Source of the DNA: Hoylesella enoeca JCM 12259
GTDB taxonomy: Bacteria; Bacteroidota; Bacteroidia; Bacteroidales; Bacteroidaceae
NCBI RefSeq assembly: GCF_000613405.1
Contig: NZ_BAIX01000002.1
Span: forward strand, 1-64,000
Direction of reading: 5' to 3'
DNA length: 64,000 nt
Shown here one piece after another: positions 17,417 through 26,399 of this stretch; the stretch's first letter is position 1; each line of letters begins with the position of its first letter. A model generated the notes under the pieces. The model did no database searches, was not told where the DNA came from, and saw only the letters and a list, made by a program, of their open reading frames with translations. The position numbers were made by a program, and so were the translations under genes.

Positions 17417-17464
17417 AGTTGACAAATAGACTTGTTGAGTTATCAACTTGTCTATTTGTCAACT
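17417..17464. terminator. 22-bp-arm hairpin between convergent genes
   Basis: Arms at 17417-17438 and 17443-17464 are complementary over 22 bp with a single mismatch, around a 4-nt loop (GTTA). The left arm begins AGTTGACAAATAG. A partial copy of the arm (GAGTTGACGAATA) lies just upstream, 17 bp earlier. The hairpin lies midway between the coaW stop (17377) and the transporter stop (17473), so it probably terminates both. Confidence 0.75.
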
Positions 17465-17472
17465 TTCATATA

Positions 17473-18945
17473 TCATCCTAAGATGTGCATTTTACCGACA
17501 AAGAAGAGCACGGTGTAACCCAATGCCATGCTGATGATGCCTACCACCAAACCGACTTTGAGCATATCATTCTGCTTCACCAAGCCAGTGGAATAGGCGA
17601 TAGCATTCGGCGGTGTGGAGATCGGCAGACACATGGCGCTGGAAGCAGCCAAAGCAATACCGATAATGATGGTTGATGTTCCGCCGATAGCACTCAATCG
17701 ATCACCCATACCCGTACAAACAACGGCCAAGATGGGGACAAGCAAAGCGGCTGTAGCTGTGTTTGAGATGAAGTTTGACAGAAAATAACAGATCAATCCT
17801 GAGATAACCAGAATCACAAGAGGTGACCATTGCCCGAAAGGAATGCTTGCAATGGCGGCGTCTGCAAGTCCCGAACCATTCATTCCGAGGCCGAGTGCAA
17901 AACCGCCGGCCACCATCCAGATGACACTCCAATCAATGGATTGCAGATCTTTACCATTGATAACACCCGTGATGGCAAAGACTCCGATGGGGATCAATGC
18001 AACATTGTTGGCATCTACACCTGTAAAAATGTCGAGCAACCACATCAAAATGGTGACGATAAATGTACCGGCTACCACCCACATACGCCATCCATGATGC
18101 ACATTACCCGTTATTTCCAGTTCGATTGTCTTCTTTGAGAAAGGAAATAGCTTTTTAAGTACTATCCAACTGATGACCAGCAACGCGATAGCGAGTGGGA
18201 ACATGAATGACATCCATTGGCCGAAACTAATGCCGAGATTCAGTCCCTCGGGATTATTCAGTGCCTGCAAGGCAATCGCATTGGGAGGAGTTCCGATGGG
18301 AGTAGCCATACCTCCGATATTGGCGGCAATGGGAATAGAGAGTGTCAAGGCGATGCGTCCTTTTCCGTTTGCAGGCAGTGCGGCGAAGACCGGCGTGAGA
18401 AAAGTGAGCATCATAGCTGCTGTGGCAGTATTGCTGACAAACATCGAGAAGATACCCGTGATCAACAAGAAGCCCAGTAACACATTCTCACTTTTGTTTC
18501 CGAATGGTTTGATCAGATTCTTAGCCAACAACACATCTAATCCTGACTTGGTGGCAGCAATCGCCAAGATAAATCCACCGAGGAAAAGCATAATGACAGG
18601 GTTAGCAAATGTGGCCATAATATCTTTGGAGCTGAGTAGTTTTCCAAAGGCAGCACTCTCTTCTCCTTTGAAAACCGATATACTATTATCGGATATGGTG
18701 AGGCACATCAAGGTGATGATACCCAATGATGTTGCCCACGAGGGGATTGCTTCGGTCAACCACGAGAGCGTAGCGAATACGAAAACTGCAATTACTCGCT
18801 GCTGAATGACGGTGAGTCCGTCGATGCCAAAACATGACTGCGGTAGATTCCACACAATGGCCGTAATGACAGCAATCACGATCAGCTCGATAACCTTCTT
18901 ACTTTCAACATGGTTGGTCAGTACATTTGATTTTTCTTCTGACAT
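17473..18945 (-). CDS. SLC13/DASS family anion:sodium symporter
   Basis: 490 residues, twelve or so hydrophobic segments. The two re-entrant SNT motifs of the DASS fold are present: MFVSNTATAAMML and NFISNTATAALLVP. The conserved ANIGGMATPIGTPPNAIAL and LPISTPPNAIAYS also stand. Family members import dicarboxylates, citrate or sulfate with sodium. The TPPNAIA pattern is typical of dicarboxylate carriers, so import of succinate, fumarate or malate is the best guess. Single-gene unit with its own promoter. Confidence 0.85.
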   Translation of the reverse strand: MSEEKSNVLTNHVESKKVIELIVIAVITAIVWNLPQSCFGIDGLTVIQQRVIAVFVFATLSWLTEAIPSWATSLGIITLMCLTISDNSISVFKGEESAAFGKLLSSKDIMATFANPVIMLFLGGFILAIAATKSGLDVLLAKNLIKPFGNKSENVLLGFLLITGIFSMFVSNTATAAMMLTFLTPVFAALPANGKGRIALTLSIPIAANIGGMATPIGTPPNAIALQALNNPEGLNLGISFGQWMSFMFPLAIALLVISWIVLKKLFPFSKKTIELEITGNVHHGWRMWVVAGTFIVTILMWLLDIFTGVDANNVALIPIGVFAITGVINGKDLQSIDWSVIWMVAGGFALGLGMNGSGLADAAIASIPFGQWSPLVILVISGLICYFLSNFISNTATAALLVPILAVVCTGMGDRLSAIGGTSTIIIGIALAASSAMCLPISTPPNAIAYSTGLVKQNDMLKVGLVVGIISMALGYTVLFFVGKMHILG

Positions 18946-18980
18946 AGTTTTGATTGTTTAGTTAATGGATTCAATAAGCG

Positions 18981-18988
18981 CAAAGATA
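18981..18988 (-). promoter_or_regulatory. -7 box for the DASS transporter
   Basis: Reverse complement is TATCTTTG, 36 bp upstream of the ATG. Confidence 0.65.
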
Positions 18989-19062
18989 GTATTTTTCAGA
19001 GAAATGCATACACTTCATTATCAAAAATCTTTATTTTTACGCTTATCGAGCTGTTTTTTTCG

Positions 19063-19070
19063 TATCTTTG
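19063..19070 (+). promoter_or_regulatory. -7 box for the B12 operon
   Basis: TATCTTTG directly before the cobalamin riboswitch; a T-rich stretch (CTGTTTTTTT) lies just upstream. Confidence 0.65.
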
Positions 19071-19076
19071 TCGGTG

Positions 19077-19233
19077 CGATCGGTTCAGAATCAGTGATTA
19101 AAAGGGAATCCAGGTGCAAATCCTGAACAGTCCCGCTGCTGTAAGCCGTCCTTTATTGAGTACGAACACACATGCCACTGAGCTTTATCGGGAAGGCGTT
19201 CGTGCTCGGACAGCAAAGTCAGAAGACCTGCCA
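19077..19233 (+). promoter_or_regulatory. Cobalamin riboswitch
   Basis: The conserved core is readable: AAAAGGGAAT, then GGTGCAAATCC, ACAGTCCCGCTGCTGTAA, a GCCACTG segment, GGGAAGGC, and the B12 box AAGTCAGAAGACCTGCC at 19216-19232. The order and spacing match the adenosyl/hydroxo-cobalamin aptamer. It lies between the promoter and btuB. When cobalamin binds, expression of the downstream uptake genes is normally turned off. Confidence 0.93.
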
Positions 19234-19313
19234 TCGTTTATGATTTCCCACGACTCGAGGAAGGAATGGGATAGTACAAACAAATCATTTAATGAGATAA
19301 AGGAAAGGAACAG

Positions 19314-21299
19314 ATGCGGTTTGCGTATCATTTTCTGTTCTTAGCGCTGTTGATGGGACTCCCGGTTACGGCCCATCCGACTGATTCGCTGCGTGTACAC
19401 ACACTCGACAGCGTAGAGATTTCGGCTGCCAAGGCGGATCATCCGGTTAAGTCGGCTGTGCCGGTTCAGACATTGAGCCAAGAGAAGATGTTGCACCTGG
19501 GCATCCAGGGTATTGCAGATGCATTATTACACATCGCCGGAATCACCGTCAGAGATTATGGCGGGGCCGGCGGAATGAAGACAGTGTCGGTAAGAGGAAT
19601 CGGCAGCAGACATACGGGAGTGACCTATGACGGCGTGGCTTTGAGCGATTGTCAGACTGGAGAGATAGACCTTTCTCGTTACGCTCTTGACCACGTGTCG
19701 AGTCTTTCATTAACGATTGGGGATGGGGATGAGATCTTTATCCCGGCACGCAATGTCACCACTGCTGCTACGGTGAATTTACGGACGATCTCATCTCCTA
19801 CCAACGATTTCACCACACATCTCAGGGCGCAGATGGCTTGGGGTGCATGGTGCACATTAAACCCGTCTTTTTATATAAGCAAACGGTTCAGCCGGCGATT
19901 TGCTTGTGCTGCAACGGCAGAATATACCTACTCGAAGAACGATTACCCTTTTACCCTTTACAATGTAGATTTGGTTACGCGAGAACGCCGAAACAACAGT
20001 CGGATGAGTTCGGGACATGCCGAGACAAATCTCGCTTATGATTTCAACGACCGCCATTCGGTCTCCGGCAAGATCTACTATTATGACAATGACAGACAAC
20101 TGCCGGGCATCGTACATTATTATACCAATGAGAATGACGAGACACTGCGCGAACGCAACACCTTCGTACAGGTGCAATATCGCAGCAGACTGGACGATCG
20201 ATGGTCGCTGCTGATAACCGGTAAGTTCAATTGGGCTATGTCTGATTATCATAACGGGCAGCCCAGCGGAGGCATTACCAGCGCACAATATTGGCAACGA
20301 GAGGCTTATGGTTCGGCAGCCTTACTCTATACGCCAGCTCGGTGGCTGGCCGTCGACTACTCTGCTGATTATGTGTGGCAGAACCTAAGCAGCAGCCTGA
20401 CCACAGTCAAGACTCCATTCAGACATTCTCTATGGCAGAGCCTATCGACAAAGATCATGCTCGGGCGTTTCACTGCGATAGCACGATTACTCGGCTCCAT
20501 CTATTTCAATGGAGCCAAAGACGGTGTGCCCAACCATCATGAATACCGGCTGTCACCCTCCATGAGTCTCTCCTATCGCTTGTTTCCGCGTGAAGAACTT
20601 TATCTTCGGGCTTTCTGGAAGCACATTTTCCGGGTTCCCACCTTCAACGAACTATATTATTATCACATCGGCAGTGCAGACCTGAAACCTGAAATAGCCG
20701 AACAATTCAATCTCGGTGTGACCTATGCCACATCAAACCGACAGTCTCCCTGGCGCGTGCAGTTCACGCTCGACACCTATATAAATAATGTAAAGGATAA
20801 GATCATTGCCATCCCGTTCAACATGTTTGTATGGCGCATGATGAATATGGCAAAAGTCCGGGCGTATGGCATAGACCTGACGACAGATGCCAAGCGACGA
20901 ATTGGCATGCGTCATTCGGCAGGACTCACAGCAAACTACTCCTGGCAACGGGCCGAAAACCGCATCAATCCTGCGTCGGCATATTATAAAAATCAAATCG
21001 CCTACACCCCCATCCATTCTTTTTCGATCACACTGACCTGGCAGAATCCATGGGTCAACTGGGCGGTAACGATCGACGGGCAGAGCCAACGGTGGACGAC
21101 AAGGGAGCATAGCCCGGGAACTGCCATGGCCGGATACACCGAAACAGACGTCAGCGCTTATCGGTCGTTCCCTTTGGGCAGAGGCCTCCTGACAACCAGA
21201 GCCGCAGTGATGAATGTCACAGACAAGTCGTATAGCATCGTGGCTCATTATCCGATGCCAGGCCGCTCGTGGCGGATTGCGATAAGATATGAATTTTAA
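19314..21299 (+). CDS. btuB: TonB-dependent vitamin B12 receptor BtuB
   Basis: 661 residues with an N-terminal signal peptide (about 20 residues, cut near TAHPTDS). A plug domain follows (DSVEISAAK, VRDYGGAGGMKTVSVRGIGS, about residues 30-150), then a 22-strand barrel ending in the aromatic RIAIRYEF. Imports corrinoids across the outer membrane with TonB energy. The assignment to cobalamin rests on the riboswitch in front and on btuG and btuF behind. A purine-rich stretch (AAAGGAAAGGAAC) precedes the ATG. Confidence 0.9.
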   Translation: MRFAYHFLFLALLMGLPVTAHPTDSLRVHTLDSVEISAAKADHPVKSAVPVQTLSQEKMLHLGIQGIADALLHIAGITVRDYGGAGGMKTVSVRGIGSRHTGVTYDGVALSDCQTGEIDLSRYALDHVSSLSLTIGDGDEIFIPARNVTTAATVNLRTISSPTNDFTTHLRAQMAWGAWCTLNPSFYISKRFSRRFACAATAEYTYSKNDYPFTLYNVDLVTRERRNNSRMSSGHAETNLAYDFNDRHSVSGKIYYYDNDRQLPGIVHYYTNENDETLRERNTFVQVQYRSRLDDRWSLLITGKFNWAMSDYHNGQPSGGITSAQYWQREAYGSAALLYTPARWLAVDYSADYVWQNLSSSLTTVKTPFRHSLWQSLSTKIMLGRFTAIARLLGSIYFNGAKDGVPNHHEYRLSPSMSLSYRLFPREELYLRAFWKHIFRVPTFNELYYYHIGSADLKPEIAEQFNLGVTYATSNRQSPWRVQFTLDTYINNVKDKIIAIPFNMFVWRMMNMAKVRAYGIDLTTDAKRRIGMRHSAGLTANYSWQRAENRINPASAYYKNQIAYTPIHSFSITLTWQNPWVNWAVTIDGQSQRWTTREHSPGTAMAGYTETDVSAYRSFPLGRGLLTTRAAVMNVTDKSYSIVAHYPMPGRSWRIAIRYEF

Positions 21300-21319
21300 T
21301 CAACAACAAATATAAACGT

Positions 21320-22387
21320 ATGAAAAAGTATTTAGTTAGTTTCTTATGGCTATTGATAAGCCTATCAGTGATCACGTCTTGTAGCGATGACGACAACAAA
21401 GGTGGTCGGGAACCGGTCGAAGTGACCGATGGTGTCTTTATTCTCAATCAGGGTAATTACTTCTCCCAGATCAACGGTTCGCTCGATTATCTCAACTACT
21501 CCACCAATCTCATCTCGCGCGACGTCTTCCAGCGGGCTAACGGCCGTTCCTTAGGCGGCACGCCCAATGATATCGTCGTTGTCGATGGAAAGCTGTATAT
21601 AGCAGCAGCCGATGAAAATCGGGTGGAGGTCTTAGACGTGAAGACACTGAAAGCAGCCGCCCCCATAACCATCAAGACACCGCGTGCACTGGCCACCGAC
21701 GGCCGTTTCGTCTATGTAACGAGCTATGCCGGTACGGTTTCCAAGATCGACGTATCGACCGGCAAGATCGTTGCCACATCAGTGAAGATCGGAGCTAATC
21801 TCGAAGGCATTACGGTATTGAACGGCAAACTGTATGTATGCAATGCCTATAACCCCGATTATACATACAACACCAATGTCGTCAAGCTCAGCGCATCAGA
21901 CTTGTCTAAACAAGGAAACATCACCGTTGCAGCCAATCCGAACCGCATCCTGAACGACGGAACTAACGTCTATGTCATCAGTTGGGGTAATTATATGGAT
22001 GTGTCACCCTGTTTGCAGAAGATCGATCCAGCCGACAAGGTGACGAAATTGACCGACGGAGCCACTTACATGGCTTACCATCAGGGGAAGATCTATCTCG
22101 TGAACCATGTTTATTCCAAACCCGATTACACGGTCTATGACTTGGCTACGTCGACGGTCGCAACCTTTATCGAAGGAAAAGAGCTATTCCAACCTTACGC
22201 CATAGCCGTAGATCCCGTGACGGGAAAGGTGTTCATCACATCTTACAGCAAAGATTCCGACACGGGAAAGGTCAGCTACACCACCGACGGCTATATCGCG
22301 GAATATGATTCCACGGGCGCCTTTCTCGGCAAGTTCTCGGTCGGCGTAGGTCCCGGCTCCCTGGTTTTTGCATCTCACCGGGAATAA
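21320..22387 (+). CDS. btuG: Surface B12-binding beta-propeller lipoprotein BtuG
   Basis: 355 residues. Signal sequence with lipobox VITSC (Cys at residue 21) followed by acidic SDDD, an export signal for surface lipoproteins in Bacteroidota. The rest is a YncE/DUF5074-like propeller with repeated blades of the type VVDGKLYIAAADENRVEVLD and VFITSYSK. In Bacteroides, BtuG caps BtuB and captures cobalamin with extreme affinity. Homology and position (21 bp after btuB, 4 bp before btuF, under a B12 riboswitch) make the same role likely here. Confidence 0.8.
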   Translation: MKKYLVSFLWLLISLSVITSCSDDDNKGGREPVEVTDGVFILNQGNYFSQINGSLDYLNYSTNLISRDVFQRANGRSLGGTPNDIVVVDGKLYIAAADENRVEVLDVKTLKAAAPITIKTPRALATDGRFVYVTSYAGTVSKIDVSTGKIVATSVKIGANLEGITVLNGKLYVCNAYNPDYTYNTNVVKLSASDLSKQGNITVAANPNRILNDGTNVYVISWGNYMDVSPCLQKIDPADKVTKLTDGATYMAYHQGKIYLVNHVYSKPDYTVYDLATSTVATFIEGKELFQPYAIAVDPVTGKVFITSYSKDSDTGKVSYTTDGYIAEYDSTGAFLGKFSVGVGPGSLVFASHRE

Positions 22388-22390
22388 TAG

Positions 22391-23529
22391 ATGCACCTAA
22401 GACTCTGTTTGATTCTATGGGCAGCGGTGGCGCTGTCATCGTGCGGCAGTCGGAACAGCAACCGACGGCACGATGACGGCGACACTCTTCGCTTTGCCTA
22501 TGCTTCTCAGATCACGGCTGTCAGGCATCGAGACTATACGGTCGTCACATTAAAGAATCCTTGGCGACCGGGTCGAGTGCTGCACACCTATATTTTGGTT
22601 GATCGAAAAGATGCTGCGCGCGTGGGCCGACTTCCCGTAGGAACTGTGGTTTATACACCTTTGCGCAGCAGTGTGGTATTTACCACGGCACACTGCCGGC
22701 TATTGGAATATCTGCACACAGACGATGCCATCACCGGAGTTTGCGATTTGAAATACATCCTCATACCCCGGATTCAGCAACGGGTGAAGCAGGAACAGTC
22801 GCCGACTGCGGCGAGGCAATGGCACCGTCTATCGAGAAAATCATCGATTTGCATCCGCAGGCATTGCTGGTTTCTCCTTTCGAGAATAGCGGCGGATTCG
22901 GAAAGTTGGATAAGCTCGGTATTCCCATCATCGAATGTGCCGATTACATGGAGACATCGGCCTTGGGGCGGGCCGAGTGGATGAAGTTTTACGGTCTGCT
23001 TTACGGATGTGAGCAGCGGGCCGACTCGTTGTTTGCCGCCGTGGAGCACCATTATAATCGTTTGAAAACATCGGCAGAGAAGATGCCGCCAGGCCAATCG
23101 GTGTTGCTCGACCGCAAGACAGGGAGCGTGTGGTACTGTCCTGGTGGACAGAGTACCATTGGCAGAATGCTCGCCGATGCCCATGCCCGTTACGCCTTCG
23201 CATCCGACTTGCATAGCGGATCGCTAGCATTGCCGTTTGAGACCGTGCTCGACAAAGCCGGCGATGCTGACGTTTGGCTCATCAAGACATTCGGCGAGAA
23301 GATGTCGGCGCGAGCGGATCTGCTGGCCGAGTTTCCCGGATACGGTGCGCTGAAAGCCTTTAAGACGGGCCGGATCTTCATCTGCAACACCGCCGAGTAC
23401 CCCTATTTCGAAGAGACACCATTCCGTCCCGACTACTTGCTCGCAGAGCTGATCGACATCCTCCACCCCAATGCTTCTCGCCCTCGCCTCCCATCCCACC
23501 ACTACTTCTCATTGATCGGTCAGGAGTAG
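22391..23529 (+). CDS. btuF: B12-binding lipoprotein BtuF, one-base frameshift
   Basis: Two overlapping frames make one protein. The first (from 22391) has a lipobox ALSSC, then LLEYLHTDDAITGVCDLKYI; the second continues with GTVADCGEAMAPSIEKIIDLHPQALLVSPFENSG. Adding one base in CAGGAACA near 22791 restores RVKQGTVADCG and a 379-residue protein, the usual length of Bacteroidales periplasmic-binding proteins of this type (class III, as in FecB/BtuF). It passes corrinoid to an inner-membrane ABC importer. BtuC and BtuD are not in the window. The shift looks like a lost G. Confidence 0.82.
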
Positions 23530-23548
23530 CAGACGGGGGACGTAAAAT

Positions 23549-23584
23549 CAGTGCATGCACTCTTTCAAATGAGTGCATGCACTG
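23549..23584. terminator. Double-palindrome hairpin between convergent genes
   Basis: CAGTGCATGCACTC (23549-23562) and GAGTGCATGCACTG (23571-23584) are each palindromic and are perfect inverted copies of each other, with an 8-nt loop. The repeated palindrome AGTGCATGCACT recurs at 22 bp. It lies between the btuF stop and the stop of the convergent ATPase gene, so it may terminate both. Confidence 0.65.
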
Positions 23585-23616
23585 TTTGCCAGCAATACAT
23601 GTCTTGTTGTTCTGTT

Positions 23617-24903
23617 CTAATCCCTCAAACATCCTATTGGAACGACATACACGCCATCCTCTCTTCTGAAAGCATATTTGCCGACAGCAGTTAGGACCAT
23701 CAGGAAAGCCGGATTCTTCATCTTATCCGTATCGATCTTATCAGCCAATGCCAATAAGTTGGCTGCTCCTTCTTCTATAAGTTTATCACCTCCCAGTTTG
23801 ATTTCGATCAAACCGTATGATCCATTGCGCAAGTGAATCACCGTATCACATTCCAGCCCGCTCTTATCTCTGTAATGATACACCCTCCCATCCAATGCGT
23901 CAGCATAGACACGTAAGTCACGCACACACAAGGTTTCGAAAAACGACCCAAAGGTATTCAAGTCATTCATTAGATCCATCGGTCCGAGTCCTAATGCAGC
24001 ACAAGCAATAGAGGGATCCACAAAATACCTGGTATCGGATGTGCGGATAGCCGTCTTGCTTCTCAAATTCGGATGCCATGCAGGCATATCTTCAATCACG
24101 AAAATCTGCCTTAGAGCTTTCAGGTAAGAACTTACGGTTTCGTCGCTCATGTCCTCCGAGTCGTTTGTGACGATATCGGTCAAAATGGTGGCAACACTGG
24201 TCTGAGTGCCTTGATGACGAGCATAGGACCTCATCAGTCGCCTGGCTCGTTCTTCGTCTCTTTGAATATGATCTACACGGGAAATATCGGAACGCGTAAT
24301 CGCTTCGTAATATGCTATGGCCTGCATCAATGCAGCCTTCTCTGATTTCTTGGAGATAGACCGCGGCCATCCCCCTCTGCATACCAGGAAAACCATTTGC
24401 TCCATCGTGATATGATTGTTGGCCTCAATGGGACTTTGTGACTTGAACAGATTACCCAAACTGATTTCTCCATTAGACTCACCTGACTCCCATAGACTCA
24501 TCGGCCTCATCATCAGCCAGCTATAACGTGCGGTTCCGGTATGATGTATCTTTTCCCGGTCAACAGGAACGGCAGAGCCTGTCAGCATGAATTGTCCATC
24601 CTCTCCACGATGATCGACCTCAAAGCGGATGGCATCCCAGAATCTGGGGACAATCTGCCATTCATCAATCAATCTGGGCGTATCCCCTTGCAACAGAAAG
24701 CGGATATTGGTTTGGGCCATCTGCATATACTGTTCCACATTGTCCGGATCATCCATATAGAGAACACTCTTAGCTTGTTGTTCGGCCGTTGTTGTCTTTC
24801 CACAACCTTTAGCCCCCTCAATCAAGACAGCTCCCATGGCATTCAATCTGTCGGTGAGCATCTGATCTGCGATACGTTTCTTGTAGTTCTTTGTCTCCAT
24901 CAT
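23617..24903 (-). CDS. AAA_14/DUF4143 ATP-binding protein
   Basis: 428 residues. Walker A GAKGCGKTTTAEQQ near residue 35, Walker B-like TPRLIDEWQ near residue 95, sensor region FMLTGSAVP; the C-terminal half is the DUF4143 domain, ending in a nuclease-like segment (YHYRDKSGLECDTVIH, YGLIEIKLGG) of the PD-(D/E)xK type. The family is very common and multi-copy in Bacteroidota and other anaerobes; its function is not established. It stands alone with its own promoter. Confidence 0.85.
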   Translation of the reverse strand: MMETKNYKKRIADQMLTDRLNAMGAVLIEGAKGCGKTTTAEQQAKSVLYMDDPDNVEQYMQMAQTNIRFLLQGDTPRLIDEWQIVPRFWDAIRFEVDHRGEDGQFMLTGSAVPVDREKIHHTGTARYSWLMMRPMSLWESGESNGEISLGNLFKSQSPIEANNHITMEQMVFLVCRGGWPRSISKKSEKAALMQAIAYYEAITRSDISRVDHIQRDEERARRLMRSYARHQGTQTSVATILTDIVTNDSEDMSDETVSSYLKALRQIFVIEDMPAWHPNLRSKTAIRTSDTRYFVDPSIACAALGLGPMDLMNDLNTFGSFFETLCVRDLRVYADALDGRVYHYRDKSGLECDTVIHLRNGSYGLIEIKLGGDKLIEEGAANLLALADKIDTDKMKNPAFLMVLTAVGKYAFRREDGVYVVPIGCLRD

Positions 24904-24916
24904 GATTTATTTTCTA

Positions 24917-24924
24917 CAAAGGTA
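24917..24924 (-). promoter_or_regulatory. -7 box for the DUF4143 gene
   Basis: Reverse complement is TACCTTTG, 14 bp upstream of the start codon, so the leader is very short. Confidence 0.6.
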
Positions 24925-24963
24925 TTGTTTTTAATACACTCCACCAAAGTTCTCAGCTACAGA

Positions 24964-25024
24964 TTTGGCAATTTGGCCGATTTTCATTTGGCAATTTGGC
25001 CGGGTTTCATTTGGCAATTTGGCT
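24964..25024. repeat. Three tandem 23-bp repeats
   Basis: TTTGGCAATTTGGC starts at 24964, 24987 and 25010, each followed by a short T-rich tail (GATTTTCA, GGGTTTCA, TTGTTTCA). It lies 40 bp upstream of the DUF4143 promoter and could be an operator or a slippage repeat. Confidence 0.85.
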
Positions 25025-25064
25025 TGTTTCATGATGTTGCTTCGTGAGATGAGTCGGCGTTCTT

Positions 25065-25082
25065 ACCTTATATATATAAGGT
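25065..25082. repeat. Perfect 18-bp palindrome
   Basis: ACCTTATATATATAAGGT is self-complementary throughout. Confidence 0.85.
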
Positions 25083-25155
25083 ATATACTCTATTAAATGA
25101 GATCAACTGGTGGCACGCTATGGCCGGATTCGGTCACAGACCGATATGGCATGCC

Positions 25156-25218
25156 GAGAAGTATACGACTTGTGCCCGACAACTCCCATGGGAGTCACCG
25201 ACAAGTAGCATACTTCTC
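25156..25218. repeat. Nested inverted repeat (cruciform-like)
   Basis: Outer arms GAGAAGTAT (25156-25164) and ATACTTCTC (25210-25218), middle arms ACTTGT (25168-25173) and ACAAGT (25201-25206), and a central palindrome CTCCCATGGGAG (25183-25194) share one centre. A further dyad, CGGTCacaGACCG, lies at 25131-25143. This is non-coding sequence between divergent genes. Confidence 0.85.
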
Positions 25219-25337
25219 GTTCGGCAGCAGCGGACACACTCCTGTTTCATAACCATCAATATGCTTTGCCCTCGGCGTAACCCATGCCGGGGGCAAAGAT
25301 TTTATGGGCTTCGTGCCTATATGTAATGGTAAATCCC

Positions 25338-25345
25338 TATATTTG
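25338..25345 (+). promoter_or_regulatory. -7 box for the esterase-like gene
   Basis: TATATTTG, 62 bp before the ATG at 25407. Confidence 0.6.
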
Positions 25346-25406
25346 CAGCCGTCAACAGATATGCCCCATGACAGGCAGAAACAAAATGAGATAAAGGATA
25401 AACGCA

Positions 25407-26399
25407 ATGCAGACAATCGAACAATACCCTGATCTGATGACAGGTAAAAAGATTCTATATGTTCACGGCTTCGGTTCTTCGGCCCAGTCGGGTACGGTGA
25501 GGCGCATTCAGAGTGTGTTACCGGAGGCGGAGGTGATTGCTTATGACCTGCCACTGCATCCGACGGAAGCGATGGAACTGTTGCATGGCGTATGCGAGGA
25601 TCAGCAGCCCGATTTGATCATCGGCACATCGATGGGCGGCATGTACACCGAGATGCTCTACGGCTATGATCGAATCGTGGTGAATCCGGCATTCCAGATG
25701 GGCGAGACGATGCACGAACACAATATGATGGGGATGCAGACGTTTCAGAACCCGCGTGCAGACGGCATACAGGATTTCATCGTCACGAAAGCATTGGTCA
25801 AAGAATATAAGGAGATAACCCAACAATGCTTTACCGCGGTGACAGCCGATGAACAGCAACGCGTGTATGGACTCTTCGGCGACGAAGACACCACGGTGCA
25901 CACCTTCGACCTCTTTCGCAGTCACTATCCCCATGCGATACATTTCCATGGCGGCCATAGGTTGGATGATCAGTCGTTGATGCACGGCGTGATGCCCGTT
26001 ATTCGCTGGATCGACGACAAGCAGGAAGGTCGTGAACGCGGTATCGTTTACATCAGTGCAGAAACTTTGGCCGATGCATACGGCAAACCGAAGTCGAGCC
26101 TCAACAAAACATACGACTACCTGATCGCGCACTATCAGGTCTACATCGTTGCCCCTGCCCCGACCAATGACCACTCGCAGCTCACGCAGTGGCAACAGTG
26201 GGCTGAACAATATCTCAGTACGCCCGCCCATGATCGCGTCATCTTCTGCAACCGCACCGCCCTACTCTACGGCGATTATCTCATTGCATCCCACCCTTCC
26301 AAGAACTTCATGGGCACCGGAATCCCCTTTGGCAGCGATGACTTCAAGACCTGGGAGAATGTGCTCACATTCTTTGAGAGGGTGAATGGGAATACGTAG
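25407..26399 (+). CDS. YqiA/YcfP-type hydrolase fused to a nucleotidase-like C-terminal domain
   Basis: 330 residues. Residues 1-~205 are a small alpha/beta hydrolase of the UPF0227 (YqiA/YcfP) kind: LYVHGFGSSAQSG near residue 20, nucleophile elbow GTSMGG near residue 73, acid GDEDTTVH and catalytic His in FHGGHRLDD. Residues ~212-330 (RGIVYISAETLADAYGKPKS to IPFGSDDFKTWENV) resemble the C-terminal part of HAD-type 5'-nucleotidases, but the usual N-terminal DxDxT motif is not seen, so that half may not be active. Substrate unknown. Single-gene unit. Confidence 0.65.
   Translation: MQTIEQYPDLMTGKKILYVHGFGSSAQSGTVRRIQSVLPEAEVIAYDLPLHPTEAMELLHGVCEDQQPDLIIGTSMGGMYTEMLYGYDRIVVNPAFQMGETMHEHNMMGMQTFQNPRADGIQDFIVTKALVKEYKEITQQCFTAVTADEQQRVYGLFGDEDTTVHTFDLFRSHYPHAIHFHGGHRLDDQSLMHGVMPVIRWIDDKQEGRERGIVYISAETLADAYGKPKSSLNKTYDYLIAHYQVYIVAPAPTNDHSQLTQWQQWAEQYLSTPAHDRVIFCNRTALLYGDYLIASHPSKNFMGTGIPFGSDDFKTWENVLTFFERVNGNT

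Noticed and set aside
25518-26231. 237-codon minus-strand ORF
   Set aside because: Antisense to the hydrolase gene, which has a promoter and catalytic motifs.
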